This document shows, piece by piece, positions 25,207 to 34,277 of a stretch of DNA of 64,000 bases. Under the pieces are notes generated by a model. That model had not been told where the DNA came from and did not search any database. It was given only the letters and a program-made list of their open reading frames with translations. Each line of letters begins with the position of its first letter. Within the stretch, counting starts at the first letter, position 1. The position numbers were made by a program, and so were the translations under genes. The DNA is from Butyrivibrio sp. (GTDB lineage Bacteria > Bacillota_A > Clostridia > Lachnospirales > Lachnospiraceae): NCBI GenBank assembly GCA_024690635.1, contig JAILOW010000125.1:5181-69180 (forward strand), given 5' to 3'.

Positions 25207-26802
25207 ATGAAAAAGGCACTTATTATAGGAGCAGGCCCTGCGGGACTTACAGCGGCTTATGAGCTCCTGACCAAGTCTAAGGATTATCAGGTAGTAGTAT
25301 TTGAGGAGAGCAGGCAGTTCGGAGGTATCTCCAGAACTGTGAATTATAAAGGAAACCGTATGGACATGGGAGGACACAGATTCTTCTCCAAGGTTCCAGA
25401 GGTTAACGAATGGTGGGAGCACATGCTTCCACAGCAGGGAGCACCTACATATGACGATATAGTTCTTGATCGCCCCATGCAGATGAAGCCCGGCGGACCC
25501 GACCCTGAAAAAACAGACAGGGTTATGCTCAGACGTAACAGGGTATCCAGAATCTTCTTTGACCGCAAGTTCTATGACTATCCTATTTCTCTCAAGGTTG
25601 AGACCTTCAAGAACATGGGCCTTGCCAAGACCATTGCCTGCGGATTTTCCTATCTTCATGCCATGATCTTCAAAAGAGAAGAGAAGTCTCTGGAAGATTT
25701 CTACGTAAACAGATTCGGAAAAAAGCTTTACTCAATGTTCTTTGAGTACTATACAGAAAACCTCTGGGGCAGACACCCTTCAGAGATCGATCCTTCATGG
25801 GGCGCACAGCGAGTTAAGGGTGTGTCCATTATGGCAGTATTAAAGAATGCATTCCGCAAAAAATCCGGCAAGACCGGCGGAAAGGTTGAAACCTCGCTTA
25901 TTGAGGAGTTCAGCTATCCCAAGCTTGGTCCCGGACAGCTTTGGGAGGTTACAGCCGAGGAGATCAAGAACCTTGGCGGAACCATCATCATGAACGCCAA
26001 GGTTGTCAAGATCCGCAAGGTTGGCGATCATATCAAGGGCATCACTTATCTCATGGACGGACAGGAGATCGAGATCGACGGTGATCTTGTGATCAGCTCC
26101 ATGCCTGTAAAGGACCTTGTTGCAGGAATGAACGATGTTCCCGCAGATCCCGCCAGGATCGCCGCAGGACTTCCTTATCGTGATTACATGACTCTGGGCG
26201 TACTTGTTCCCAAGCTCAACCTTGAGAATAAGACCAAGATCAAGACCATGGGCAACATCGTGCCCGACAACTGGGTATATGTTCAGGACAGAACAGTAAA
26301 GATGGGACGTTTCCAGATTTACAACAACTGGTCACCTTACCTGGTAAAAGACATCAACAATACCGTCTGGGTAGGACTTGAGTATTTCTGCTTTGAAGGC
26401 GATTCAATGTGGAACATGACTGAGGATGAGTTTGCCAAGATGGCTATCGGTGAGATGGTTACTCTTAACCTCATCAGCAGTGCAGATGAAGTTATGGATT
26501 ACCACATGGAGAGAGTAAAGAAGGCTTATCCTGCGTACTTTGATACCTATGATGAGATGGACAAGCTTGTTGAGTACCTCAATACCATCGACAATCTTTA
26601 CTGCGTTGGACGTAACGGCCAGCACAGATACAATAACATTGACCACTCAATGTGCACTTCCTTTGAGACGGTTAAAAATATCATCAGTGGCGAGACCGAC
26701 CGCAGCAATATCTGGAACGTAAACACTGAGAAGGAATACCATGAGTCCGACGAATCCGCTGCAAATGAAAGCGAAAACGAGGATGAGGTAGAAGTAGACT
26801 GA
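25207..26802 (+). CDS. NAD(P)/FAD-dependent amine-oxidase-like oxidoreductase
   Basis: A 531-residue protein with AGGAAGG upstream. [15 protein letters not shown] binds the FAD ADP moiety; FGGISRTV and [11 protein letters not shown] are typical of the amine oxidase/protoporphyrinogen oxidase/UDP-galactopyranose mutase-like superfamily (COG1232). A second FAD motif lies near the C-terminus ([18 protein letters not shown]). The acidic tail of about 30 residues is low complexity. It is first in the operon and is followed by a DPM1-like GT2; such pairs recur in surface glycan loci. The substrate, possibly a sugar or lipid-linked sugar, is not known. Confidence 0.8.
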   Translation: MKKALIIGAGPAGLTAAYELLTKSKDYQVVVFEESRQFGGISRTVNYKGNRMDMGGHRFFSKVPEVNEWWEHMLPQQGAPTYDDIVLDRPMQMKPGGPDPEKTDRVMLRRNRVSRIFFDRKFYDYPISLKVETFKNMGLAKTIACGFSYLHAMIFKREEKSLEDFYVNRFGKKLYSMFFEYYTENLWGRHPSEIDPSWGAQRVKGVSIMAVLKNAFRKKSGKTGGKVETSLIEEFSYPKLGPGQLWEVTAEEIKNLGGTIIMNAKVVKIRKVGDHIKGITYLMDGQEIEIDGDLVISSMPVKDLVAGMNDVPADPARIAAGLPYRDYMTLGVLVPKLNLENKTKIKTMGNIVPDNWVYVQDRTVKMGRFQIYNNWSPYLVKDINNTVWVGLEYFCFEGDSMWNMTEDEFAKMAIGEMVTLNLISSADEVMDYHMERVKKAYPAYFDTYDEMDKLVEYLNTIDNLYCVGRNGQHRYNNIDHSMCTSFETVKNIISGETDRSNIWNVNTEKEYHESDESAANESENEDEVEVD

Positions 26803-26818
26803 TAAACAGTGATTACCG

Positions 26819-26850
26819 GTGACTCGGAGATGCTTGCATTTCCGAGTCAC
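26819..26850. other. Strong intergenic hairpin inside the operon
   Basis: Arms 26819-26833 and 26836-26850 pair over 13-15 positions with one G-T wobble. There is no T-run after it, so it is unlikely to be a simple terminator. It sits between the oxidoreductase and the GT2 ribosome site and may protect or separate mRNA segments. Confidence 0.7.
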
Positions 26851-26869
26851 TTACTGTAAAGGATGCCCA

Positions 26870-27826
26870 ATGAAGAAGATCAGCATTCTCATTCCCTGTT
26901 TCAATGAAGAGGAAAATGTAGAAGCCATAGCAAAGGCCGTGGAAGATACCTTGAAAAAGGATCTTTCGGATTACGACTACGAGATAGCTTTCATAGATAA
27001 CGCCTCTACCGACAAAACAAGGGCCATTATCGAGAAGATTTGCAAAGAGAATAAAAAGATAAAGGCAATTTTCAATGTCACCAACTTTGGCCAGTTCAAT
27101 TCACCGTTCTACGGCATGTGTGCTCTTGACGGAGACTGTGTCATCCCTGTTTGCGCGGATTTTCAGGATCCCGTGGAGATGATACCTGTTTTTGTAAAAG
27201 AGTGGGAGAAGGGCCATAAGATCGTCAGCGGAGTAAAGACTTCCAGCAAAGAAAATTCTTTTATCTACTTCCTGCGCACAGTCTATTACAAGATGATAAA
27301 AAACATGTCAAAGACCCGTATGATAGAGCATTTTACAGGCTTTGCGTTATATGACAGGACCTTTATACAGCTCCTTAGAAAGCTTCATGATCCGGTGCCC
27401 TTTATAAGAGGCATTGTTGCAGAGTACGGCGAGGGCTTCAACATGACTACCGTAGCCTATGAGCAGCCAAAACGCCGTGCAGGCAAAACTCACAACAATT
27501 TCTACACTCTGTATGATGCGGCTATGCTCAGCATTACCTCGTATACAAAAGTGGGCTTAAGACTCTGCACCTTTGCGGGTTTTTTCTGCGCAGTGGTGGA
27601 TGTTATCGTAGCCATTGTTTATCTCATCTTAAAGCTCACTCACTGGTACAGCTTTAATGCCGGTTATGCACCCATGATCATAGGAATGTTCCTGATAGGA
27701 GCGGTGCAGCTCTTTTTCATAGGACTCATGGGCGAATATATCCTCAACATCAACACCAGAGTCATTAACAGACCTCTTGTTGTTGAGGAAAAAAGAATTA
27801 ACTTTGATGATACGGAGAATCAATGA
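26870..27826 (+). CDS. GtrB/ArnC-like GT2 glycosyltransferase
   Basis: A 318-residue GT2 enzyme; ATG 26870 with AAAGG upstream is preferred to an in-frame ATG-less extension from 26819 that runs through the hairpin. ILIPCFNEEENVEAIA, FNVTNFGQFNSP, ADFQDPVEMIP (the DxxDxP metal motif) and RAGKTHNNFYTLYDAAM match the bactoprenol glucosyltransferase/ArnC group. Two membrane helices lie near residues 230-258 and 266-297. It likely makes a polyprenyl-phosphate sugar used by an outer-face transferase, with the SMR-like pair at 36.4-37.1 kb as possible flippase. Its last bases overlap the next start (ATGA). Confidence 0.9.
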   Translation: MKKISILIPCFNEEENVEAIAKAVEDTLKKDLSDYDYEIAFIDNASTDKTRAIIEKICKENKKIKAIFNVTNFGQFNSPFYGMCALDGDCVIPVCADFQDPVEMIPVFVKEWEKGHKIVSGVKTSSKENSFIYFLRTVYYKMIKNMSKTRMIEHFTGFALYDRTFIQLLRKLHDPVPFIRGIVAEYGEGFNMTTVAYEQPKRRAGKTHNNFYTLYDAAMLSITSYTKVGLRLCTFAGFFCAVVDVIVAIVYLILKLTHWYSFNAGYAPMIIGMFLIGAVQLFFIGLMGEYILNINTRVINRPLVVEEKRINFDDTENQ

Positions 27827-29310
27827 AACGTAATCTTGCAATATTACTCCGAATAGTTTTATTCATAGCAGTTACCGCAATCATCCTTACCTGTGCGGTA
27901 AAGCTTTTACGGCGAAAAGACGGTAACTATAAGTACGGAGATTTTTTTGAACAGGCCGCAGAAAACAATATAGATGTGCTCTTTATCGGTTCGTCCCATG
28001 TGATCAATGCCATAAATCCGGTGGTGCTCTACAGGGACTACGGCTACACATCCTACAATATGGGTGGCCATGGAGCACTCCTTCAGTCCAGCTACTGGGA
28101 ACTTAGAGAGGCGCTTAACTACTGCGCTCCGCAGTACGTGGTGGTGGACACCTACATGCTCGAAAAGGACGTGCGCTTTTTGGACGACAGAGAGGGATAC
28201 GATGACGATGACGAGCTCAACACCGCTATAGAGCAGCTTCACCAGAACATGGATGTCTGGCCTTTAGACGGACTCAAGGTGGAAGCCGTTAACGACCTTA
28301 TCAAGGATCCTCGCAACAAATGCCAGTTCCTTTTTGATTTCATGATATATCACAACAGATGGCACAAACTGGAGGCTCAGGATTTCAGGGCATTGTCCAG
28401 AAACCCTGAAAAAAATGATCTCTTTGGAGCTGAGTCCAGATATGTGGTAAAGATCGATCCGCCGGAATATCCTGATCCCACAGAGGATCAGCTTATTGAG
28501 GATACCGTTGGCACGCAGTACCTTGAAAAGATCATTGAAGAGTGCGATCAAAGGGATATAGGGGTTATCGTTACCTACTATCCTTTTGTGGCAGAAACCA
28601 AGGACAAGGCAGCTGCCATAAGGGCAGGAGAGATCGCTGCAGAATATGATGTTACCTACGACAATATGCTGGGCAGCGATGTTATCGATATCTATACCGA
28701 TCTAAACGATCACGGCCATCTAAATGCCACAGGAGCCGAAAAAGTCACAGACTATGTGGGACAGCTCTTAAAGGACACAGGAGATCTCACTGATCACAGA
28801 GGCGACATGAGGTATTCCTACTGGCAGAAAAAAGTTAAGGATTACCGCGATCAGATAAATGATTTTACACTAAAGACAGACAACCTTTATTCGGAACTGA
28901 ATCTTCTTTCTCTTGTAGACTACAGCTATATTTTCTACCTTGAGGAGGATTCCCGTGTCTTTTCCGATAAGGGTATGACACGTATCATTGAAAAACTGTC
29001 CGGCACACCCAAGATAAACCGTTCGGGGAGCGGACCTTATATTCTTATAAACGACAATTCTACCGTAGTAACGGTTGAAGCTTCCAAAAAAGAAGCACTT
29101 TCCGAAGTGTTTACAACACTTGGCAATCTCAACTATCAGCCTGTGGAAAAGAAATTCAGACTTCTTTATCCATCGGACAACGACGAACTTAACTATCTAT
29201 ATGATGATGAGCACCATGAATATGATATTCAGCTCATTATCTATGATGAAAACGGCGAAGTCGTGAAACATGACTATTACAGATCAAACGGAGGAAATTA
29301 TGAGCGATAA
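27823..29310 (+). CDS. Membrane-anchored SGNH-like protein
   Basis: A 495-residue protein with one N-terminal membrane helix (residues about 7-26). The outside part starts with VLFIGSSHVINAI, the GSSH form of block I seen in AlgX/DltD-like SGNH proteins, and has DHGHLNATGAEK, the Asp/His block V, near residue 305. A C-terminal domain of about 150 residues of unknown type follows (residues 340-495). It probably acts on acyl groups of the exported polymer, in line with the MBOAT gene downstream. It is translationally coupled to the GT2 by an ATGA overlap. Confidence 0.78.
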   Translation: MKRNLAILLRIVLFIAVTAIILTCAVKLLRRKDGNYKYGDFFEQAAENNIDVLFIGSSHVINAINPVVLYRDYGYTSYNMGGHGALLQSSYWELREALNYCAPQYVVVDTYMLEKDVRFLDDREGYDDDDELNTAIEQLHQNMDVWPLDGLKVEAVNDLIKDPRNKCQFLFDFMIYHNRWHKLEAQDFRALSRNPEKNDLFGAESRYVVKIDPPEYPDPTEDQLIEDTVGTQYLEKIIEECDQRDIGVIVTYYPFVAETKDKAAAIRAGEIAAEYDVTYDNMLGSDVIDIYTDLNDHGHLNATGAEKVTDYVGQLLKDTGDLTDHRGDMRYSYWQKKVKDYRDQINDFTLKTDNLYSELNLLSLVDYSYIFYLEEDSRVFSDKGMTRIIEKLSGTPKINRSGSGPYILINDNSTVVTVEASKKEALSEVFTTLGNLNYQPVEKKFRLLYPSDNDELNYLYDDEHHEYDIQLIIYDENGEVVKHDYYRSNGGNYER

Positions 29311-29920
29311 AGTATGTATCGTAGGAATTGCAGGAGGTACTGCTTCAGGCAAGACTACAATAGTACGCAAGATAAAGGAAAAATTCGGAGATGACATCGT
29401 GGTTATAAATCACGATTCATATTACAAGGCTCATGACGACCTTTCCTATGAGGACAGATCAAGGCTCAATTATGATCATCCCGAGTCCTTTGATACTGAT
29501 CTTATGATCGAGGATGTTAAAAAGCTTAAAAACAACATCGCCATTGATATGCCTGTTTATGACTACACTGTTCATAACAGGTCCGATGCGACGGTTCATA
29601 TAGTACCCAAGAAGGTAATAATCGTTGAGGGTATCCTGATCCTTGAAAACAAGGAACTCAGAGATCTTATGGACATTAAGGTCTTTGTTGAAACCGATGC
29701 TGATGAAAGGCTTATGCGCAGGATCAGAAGAGACATGATGGAAAGAGCCAGAAGTATAGATTCCATCCTGACTCAGTACACTGAAACAGTAAAGCCCATG
29801 CATGAGCAGTTTGTTGAACCCAGCAAAAAATACGCAGACATAATCATCCCCAGAGGCGGCGAGAACCTTACAGGTATCAGCATCCTTCAGGAACACCTGA
29901 AGCTGATGATGGATGAATGA
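29300..29920 (+). CDS. udk: Uridine kinase
   Basis: A 206-residue uridine/cytidine kinase. ATG 29300 follows GGAGGAAATT and is preferred to ATG 29270 inside the upstream gene. GIAGGTASGKTT is the Walker A motif; NHDSYYKAHDDLSYEDR, NYDHPESFDTDL, YDYTVHNR and VEGILIL are hallmarks of the family, and RRIRRDMMERARS is the lid. It phosphorylates uridine to UMP, feeding UDP-sugar supply. It lies inside a surface-glycan operon and overlaps the SGNH gene by 11 bases. Confidence 0.92.
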   Translation: MSDKVCIVGIAGGTASGKTTIVRKIKEKFGDDIVVINHDSYYKAHDDLSYEDRSRLNYDHPESFDTDLMIEDVKKLKNNIAIDMPVYDYTVHNRSDATVHIVPKKVIIVEGILILENKELRDLMDIKVFVETDADERLMRRIRRDMMERARSIDSILTQYTETVKPMHEQFVEPSKKYADIIIPRGGENLTGISILQEHLKLMMDE

Positions 29921-29942
29921 TGTAACTTAAAAGAGGACAAAC

Positions 29943-31133
29943 ATGGTATTGACGGTTATCTTTTCCATACTGAAGCTGGTATTCTGGATGCTTTTGATAC
30001 CGCTTCTTATAGGAACCCTGTTTAACTTCATACTTGTACCATCCCGCAGAACCGTAGGCATTACCTTTATCCTGGGCTTTTTGATATCGATGGCGGATTT
30101 TGAGCTTATCGCCATTCTTTCAATGACCCGGGTGGTATTCAGCGCCTTCAGTATCTGCTGCAATGCTTATACCGTTTCTGCTCTCACCATGGCCGGAATC
30201 GGCCTTGCAAGGGCAGCATGGCTTTTTGTTAAAAGAGGCAAGACACCTCTGGCTGTATTTCCGGGAGAATCTCATCCGGAGATGCGTGATCTTCTTAATC
30301 CCAGATCTGACCCCAAACTTTACAAAGTTAATTATTCAATAGAAAGCTGGATCTACTGGGGAATATTCTTTGCAATATTGCTGTTCCAGATGATTATGGC
30401 CGTTGTTATGTCAAGCTTTGACGGGGACGACGCATATTACGTGGTGGAATCCCTTTTGGCACAGCAGGCGGATGTTATGAATACCATCCTTCCTTATACA
30501 GGATCTTCAACTTCCCTTGACCTTAGGCACGCCCTTGCGGTCATCACCATGTGGATCGCGTTCATGGCAAAAAAGAGCGCTATACATGCAACAATCGTAT
30601 CGCACTGCGTTATACCGCTTTTCGTTATACCCCTTGTTTATCTGGTTTACGTTGAGATCGGAAGAGTTCTTTTCAGGACCAGACAGCAGATCATTCCTGT
30701 ATTTATGATCATCGTAAGCTTCCTTATGATGTTTGGAAATGTATCCATCTACACTCCCGCCACATTCTTTTTGATGAGAACCTGGCAGGGCAAGGCTATG
30801 GTGGCAAATCTGGTATTTCCGCTTATCTTCTGGCTGTTTTTGTGGATGATGGAAGATGTCAAGAGAACCAGAGAAAAGACAGCTTACCCCAGATACGACA
30901 AACTAAACGGCATCAGGATCTTATGGGCACCATGGCTCATCCTTATGCTGGTAAATACATTTTCCGGAGTCTGCTCCTCCATGGGAGTTATTTTCGGAAG
31001 CGGACTTACAGCTCTTTTGACATTGATCCTCATATTCATGTCAAAAGACATAAGACATTTGGCAGGGGCCTTTATATCCGTGGTTCCCAATGCTTTGTAT
31101 CTTGCAATGTACTTTTCACTTATCGGACCCTGA
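29943..31133 (+). CDS. Polytopic membrane protein, DUF6077-like
   Basis: A 396-residue protein with about 10 membrane helices. SSFDGDDAYYVVESLLA follows one helix at about residues 157-175 and resembles the acidic first-loop motif of GT-C-like proteins; the pattern fits DUF6077. It ends with IGP and is followed 11 bases later by a second, smaller membrane gene in another frame that continues with two to three helices and an outside tail. The two together have the size of a complete GT-C-like protein, so this is probably the N-terminal part of a two-gene or split system. Confidence 0.6.
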   Translation: MVLTVIFSILKLVFWMLLIPLLIGTLFNFILVPSRRTVGITFILGFLISMADFELIAILSMTRVVFSAFSICCNAYTVSALTMAGIGLARAAWLFVKRGKTPLAVFPGESHPEMRDLLNPRSDPKLYKVNYSIESWIYWGIFFAILLFQMIMAVVMSSFDGDDAYYVVESLLAQQADVMNTILPYTGSSTSLDLRHALAVITMWIAFMAKKSAIHATIVSHCVIPLFVIPLVYLVYVEIGRVLFRTRQQIIPVFMIIVSFLMMFGNVSIYTPATFFLMRTWQGKAMVANLVFPLIFWLFLWMMEDVKRTREKTAYPRYDKLNGIRILWAPWLILMLVNTFSGVCSSMGVIFGSGLTALLTLILIFMSKDIRHLAGAFISVVPNALYLAMYFSLIGP

Positions 31134-31144
31134 GGGAGTGATCT

Positions 31145-31933
31145 ATGTACGGAATATTTATGGAGTGCTGGGTTTCGCTTAAACTCTATGCCGGCAATTA
31201 TCTGCTTCTTTTCCTTTTTACTGTGGCGGCGGTGTTTATTGCGATAACAGAAAAAGACCTGAAAAAGAAAATAGTTCTTGGAATACTTCCCATCGTGATA
31301 CTTTTGGGATTTCTTTTCCCTGTCACCAAGATCGTATACGTGGCAGCTTTTGACGATGGAAGCGATACCTACTACAGACTTCTGTGGCTGATCCCTACCT
31401 ATGCGGTTATAGGCTATGCTTTCTGTAAGTTCATTTTTGGCCTTGGCAGCAGGGTTTACCAGAGGATCGCTCTTGTAGTGTCACTGGCAGCCATTGCGGT
31501 AACAGGCTCTTTGGTATATATGAACCCCTATGTTTCCAAGGCGCAGAACTTCTATCACATTCCTCAGAACGTGATAGACATATGTGATGTCATAGCTCCT
31601 GCAGAGGGAGAACCCAGAGTCAGAGCAGCTTTTCCTTCTGAACTGGTTCACTTTGTAAGGCAGTATGACACAGACATCCTCATGCCTTACGGGCGTGAGA
31701 TGGTGGTGACGCAATGGGACTACTACAACGTGGTTTACGAAGCAATGGAAAAGCCCGAGGAGATCAATGCAAAAGAGCTGCTGGAGGCTACAAGAGTCAC
31801 AACCTGCAGTTACATTGTCCTTGCGGATGACAGAAAGATAGACGAGGACCTTACGGACCTTGGACTTGAGCTTGTGACAAAAGTCGATAAATACAATATT
31901 TACGCCGATCCGGTTGTTATAAATGCAGAATAA
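31145..31933 (+). CDS. Membrane protein, likely C-terminal partner of the upstream DUF6077-like gene
   Basis: A 262-residue protein with about four hydrophobic segments in the first 130 residues (LLLFLFTVAAVFIAI, ILGILPIVILLGFLF and others) and an outside domain of about 130 residues. It has its own good ribosome site, GGGAG, six bases before the ATG. The layout (helices, then a soluble tail ending in a YNIYADP-type strand) is like the C-terminal end of the GT-C-like proteins at 15.1 and 17.7 kb. No function can be assigned. Confidence 0.6.
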   Translation: MYGIFMECWVSLKLYAGNYLLLFLFTVAAVFIAITEKDLKKKIVLGILPIVILLGFLFPVTKIVYVAAFDDGSDTYYRLLWLIPTYAVIGYAFCKFIFGLGSRVYQRIALVVSLAAIAVTGSLVYMNPYVSKAQNFYHIPQNVIDICDVIAPAEGEPRVRAAFPSELVHFVRQYDTDILMPYGREMVVTQWDYYNVVYEAMEKPEEINAKELLEATRVTTCSYIVLADDRKIDEDLTDLGLELVTKVDKYNIYADPVVINAE

Positions 31934-31944
31934 GGAAGCGCAGA

Positions 31945-32793
31945 GTGGACGAAAAAACGCTAAAATACATGAACAGAATACATGACTCTGATTTTGCCAT
32001 GCTCTGCGAAGTTGACAGGATCTGCAAAAAGCATGACATCAAATACTTTTTGCACGGAGGGACCGTTCTTGGGGCTATAAGGCACAAGGATTTTATTCCC
32101 TGGGACGATGATGTGGATGTTTCTTTTCTAAGAAGCGAATACGAAAGATTCCTGGAAGTGTTTGAAACCGAGGCAGACCCAAGGTTCAAACTACTTAGAT
32201 TTGAAAAATACAATGAGTTTTTTGACTTCATGGTAAAGGTGGCGGATACCTCCGTAACTTATGAAGGTACCACCTTCGGAGCGGAGGATTACTACAGCGG
32301 AAGGTTCAGTCACCCCACCATGGACCTTTTTGTTTTTGATATCAAAAAAAGTGATTTCCAGCTGACAAGGCTTAAATTCCTTTACGGCCTTGCTCTGGGA
32401 CACAGACCATATGTGAATTACAGGCATTTCAAAGGGATGATGAAAGTTGCGGCATTCCTTATTTCAAGGATCGGTGCGCTCATTCCCTTCAAGACCATCG
32501 CGGCGAAATACATGAAGGTTCAGACTGCAGGCGGTATATGCGGCCTTGACAGATCCGGAGAAGACCCTGTTATTTTTATTTCCAACGAACAGCAAAATCC
32601 CAGATACTGGGGACTTACCTTCTTTGGGGACTGCATCCTTCATGGCAGTGATATCGGCACCATCAGGGGAAAAGAATTCCCTATTCCCCGGGACTATGAT
32701 AAGTGGCTTTCAGGATTTTACGGTGATTACATGAGCCTTCCTCCTGAGGAAAAAAGAGTCCCTCAGCACTTAAGGACAATAGTGGGAGAATGA
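31945..32793 (+). CDS. LicD-family phosphotransferase
   Basis: A 282-residue LicD-family protein. GTG 31945 with AAGGAAG upstream is the only good start. FLHGGTVLGAIRHKDFIPWDDDVDV is the LicD signature (a nucleotidyltransferase-type fold with the DDD metal site). Family members attach phosphocholine or another phospho-group to surface glycans. No choline uptake or activation genes (licA, licB, licC) are in the window, so the donor is unknown. It lies directly before the MBOAT gene. Confidence 0.88.
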   Translation: MDEKTLKYMNRIHDSDFAMLCEVDRICKKHDIKYFLHGGTVLGAIRHKDFIPWDDDVDVSFLRSEYERFLEVFETEADPRFKLLRFEKYNEFFDFMVKVADTSVTYEGTTFGAEDYYSGRFSHPTMDLFVFDIKKSDFQLTRLKFLYGLALGHRPYVNYRHFKGMMKVAAFLISRIGALIPFKTIAAKYMKVQTAGGICGLDRSGEDPVIFISNEQQNPRYWGLTFFGDCILHGSDIGTIRGKEFPIPRDYDKWLSGFYGDYMSLPPEEKRVPQHLRTIVGE

Positions 32794-32796
32794 TCC

Positions 32797-34257
32797 ATGC
32801 TTTTTAATTCCTACGAATACGTGCTTCTTTTTCTGCCGGTATTCATCATCGGTTTTTATCTGATAAAGAAGCTTTTTGCAAACAATGAATATCTTGGGAG
32901 CATCCTTAACATCTGGATAATTGCAGCCTCCCTTCTTTTTTATACCCTTTTTGGAATTAAGAATCTGTGCGTGCTTTCATGCAGCATTCTTGTAAATGCC
33001 ATAGTGGCTCTTTTGATAAGCTCTGCAAAAAAACGCGGAAAAAAGCCGGGGCTCTGGATTCTGGCAGCAGGTCTTATCTTAAACGTGGCTACGCTTCTTC
33101 TTTTTAAGTATTCCGGAACCTTCTTCCCCATAGCCATCAGTTTTTATACCTTCAATCAGATATCGTACCTTGTGGATCTGTACAGGGATGAGGTGAAAGA
33201 GTTTGATCCTCTCACTTACCTTACTTATATACTGTTTTTTCCAAAGCTCCTTCAGGGACCCATGATGGGATATGAACCCTTTGCAAAAGAACTTGATAAG
33301 GCTGTGGAAATGAGCTTTTCCTGGGAGAACGTCTTACGAGGACTTTATTTTTTTTCCATGGGACTATTCAAAAAAGTGATCCTTGCGGATACTTTTGGTG
33401 CGGCAGTAGGCTACGGCTACGAAAATGTGGCAACCCTTGGATCTCTTGAAGCAGTTCTTGTGGCGGTGTTCTATTCCTTCCAGCTTTATTTTGATTTTAG
33501 CGGCTACTGCGACATGGCAATGGGAGTTTGCAGGATCATGGGATTTGACCTTGTGCTTAATTTCAATTCTCCCTACAAAGCCCGAAGTATCAGCGAGTTT
33601 TGGGACAGATGGCACATTACCCTTACAAAGTTTTTTACTAAATATGTATATATTCCCCTTGGTGGCAGCAGGAAAGGCCGCCTTCGCACTTATGTGAATA
33701 TTCTTGTGGTATTTCTTCTTAGCGGAATATGGCACGGAAGCGGTGTGACATTTGTGATATGGGGCGCCATGCACGGCATTGGAAGCGTTGTGAACAGAGC
33801 CTTAAGAGAGATCGCAGGGCGTGATAAAAATGAAAAGCCTGAAAAAGAAGGCGTGTTTATTAGCGTTGTAAAAACCGCAGTGACCTTCATTTATGTAACT
33901 GTAGCCTGGGTTTTCTTTAGGGCAGAGAGTGTAAAGGATGCACTTACACTGATAGGGCGTATGTTTAACGGAGGCAAAAAACCAATATCCACACATCTTT
34001 CATCATGCTTTCAGCTTGATGAGCTGTGGTATGTCATAAAGGTTACGCCCATCATGAAGCTTCAGTTTGCATGGGATGTATGCCTGTGGCTGTTTGTGAT
34101 CGCATCTGCAGTAGTGATATTTTTGGGGAAAAACGCAGTGGAAAGAGCAGGAAAGGCAAAGATAGGCATAAAGACAACAGTTGTGACAGCAGCTCTTTTG
34201 ACCTGGTGCATCCTTAGCTTTGCAGGTGTGAGCACCTTCCTTTATATGAATTTCTGA
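32797..34257 (+). CDS. MBOAT-family O-acyltransferase (AlgI/DltB-like)
   Basis: A 486-residue polytopic protein of the membrane-bound O-acyltransferase family. The family core is clear: FFPKLLQGPMMGYEPF, YSFQLYFDFSGYCDMAMG, NFNSPYKARSISEFWDRWHITL, YIPLGGSRKG and SGIWHGSG with the conserved catalytic histidine. It moves acyl groups from the cytosol to an outside acceptor, usually together with an SGNH-type partner such as DltD, PatB or AlgX. Three SGNH-like genes are in the same operon, one directly after it. Confidence 0.93.
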   Translation: MLFNSYEYVLLFLPVFIIGFYLIKKLFANNEYLGSILNIWIIAASLLFYTLFGIKNLCVLSCSILVNAIVALLISSAKKRGKKPGLWILAAGLILNVATLLLFKYSGTFFPIAISFYTFNQISYLVDLYRDEVKEFDPLTYLTYILFFPKLLQGPMMGYEPFAKELDKAVEMSFSWENVLRGLYFFSMGLFKKVILADTFGAAVGYGYENVATLGSLEAVLVAVFYSFQLYFDFSGYCDMAMGVCRIMGFDLVLNFNSPYKARSISEFWDRWHITLTKFFTKYVYIPLGGSRKGRLRTYVNILVVFLLSGIWHGSGVTFVIWGAMHGIGSVVNRALREIAGRDKNEKPEKEGVFISVVKTAVTFIYVTVAWVFFRAESVKDALTLIGRMFNGGKKPISTHLSSCFQLDELWYVIKVTPIMKLQFAWDVCLWLFVIASAVVIFLGKNAVERAGKAKIGIKTTVVTAALLTWCILSFAGVSTFLYMNF

Positions 34258-34277
34258 TATTGAAAACAAGGTAAACT

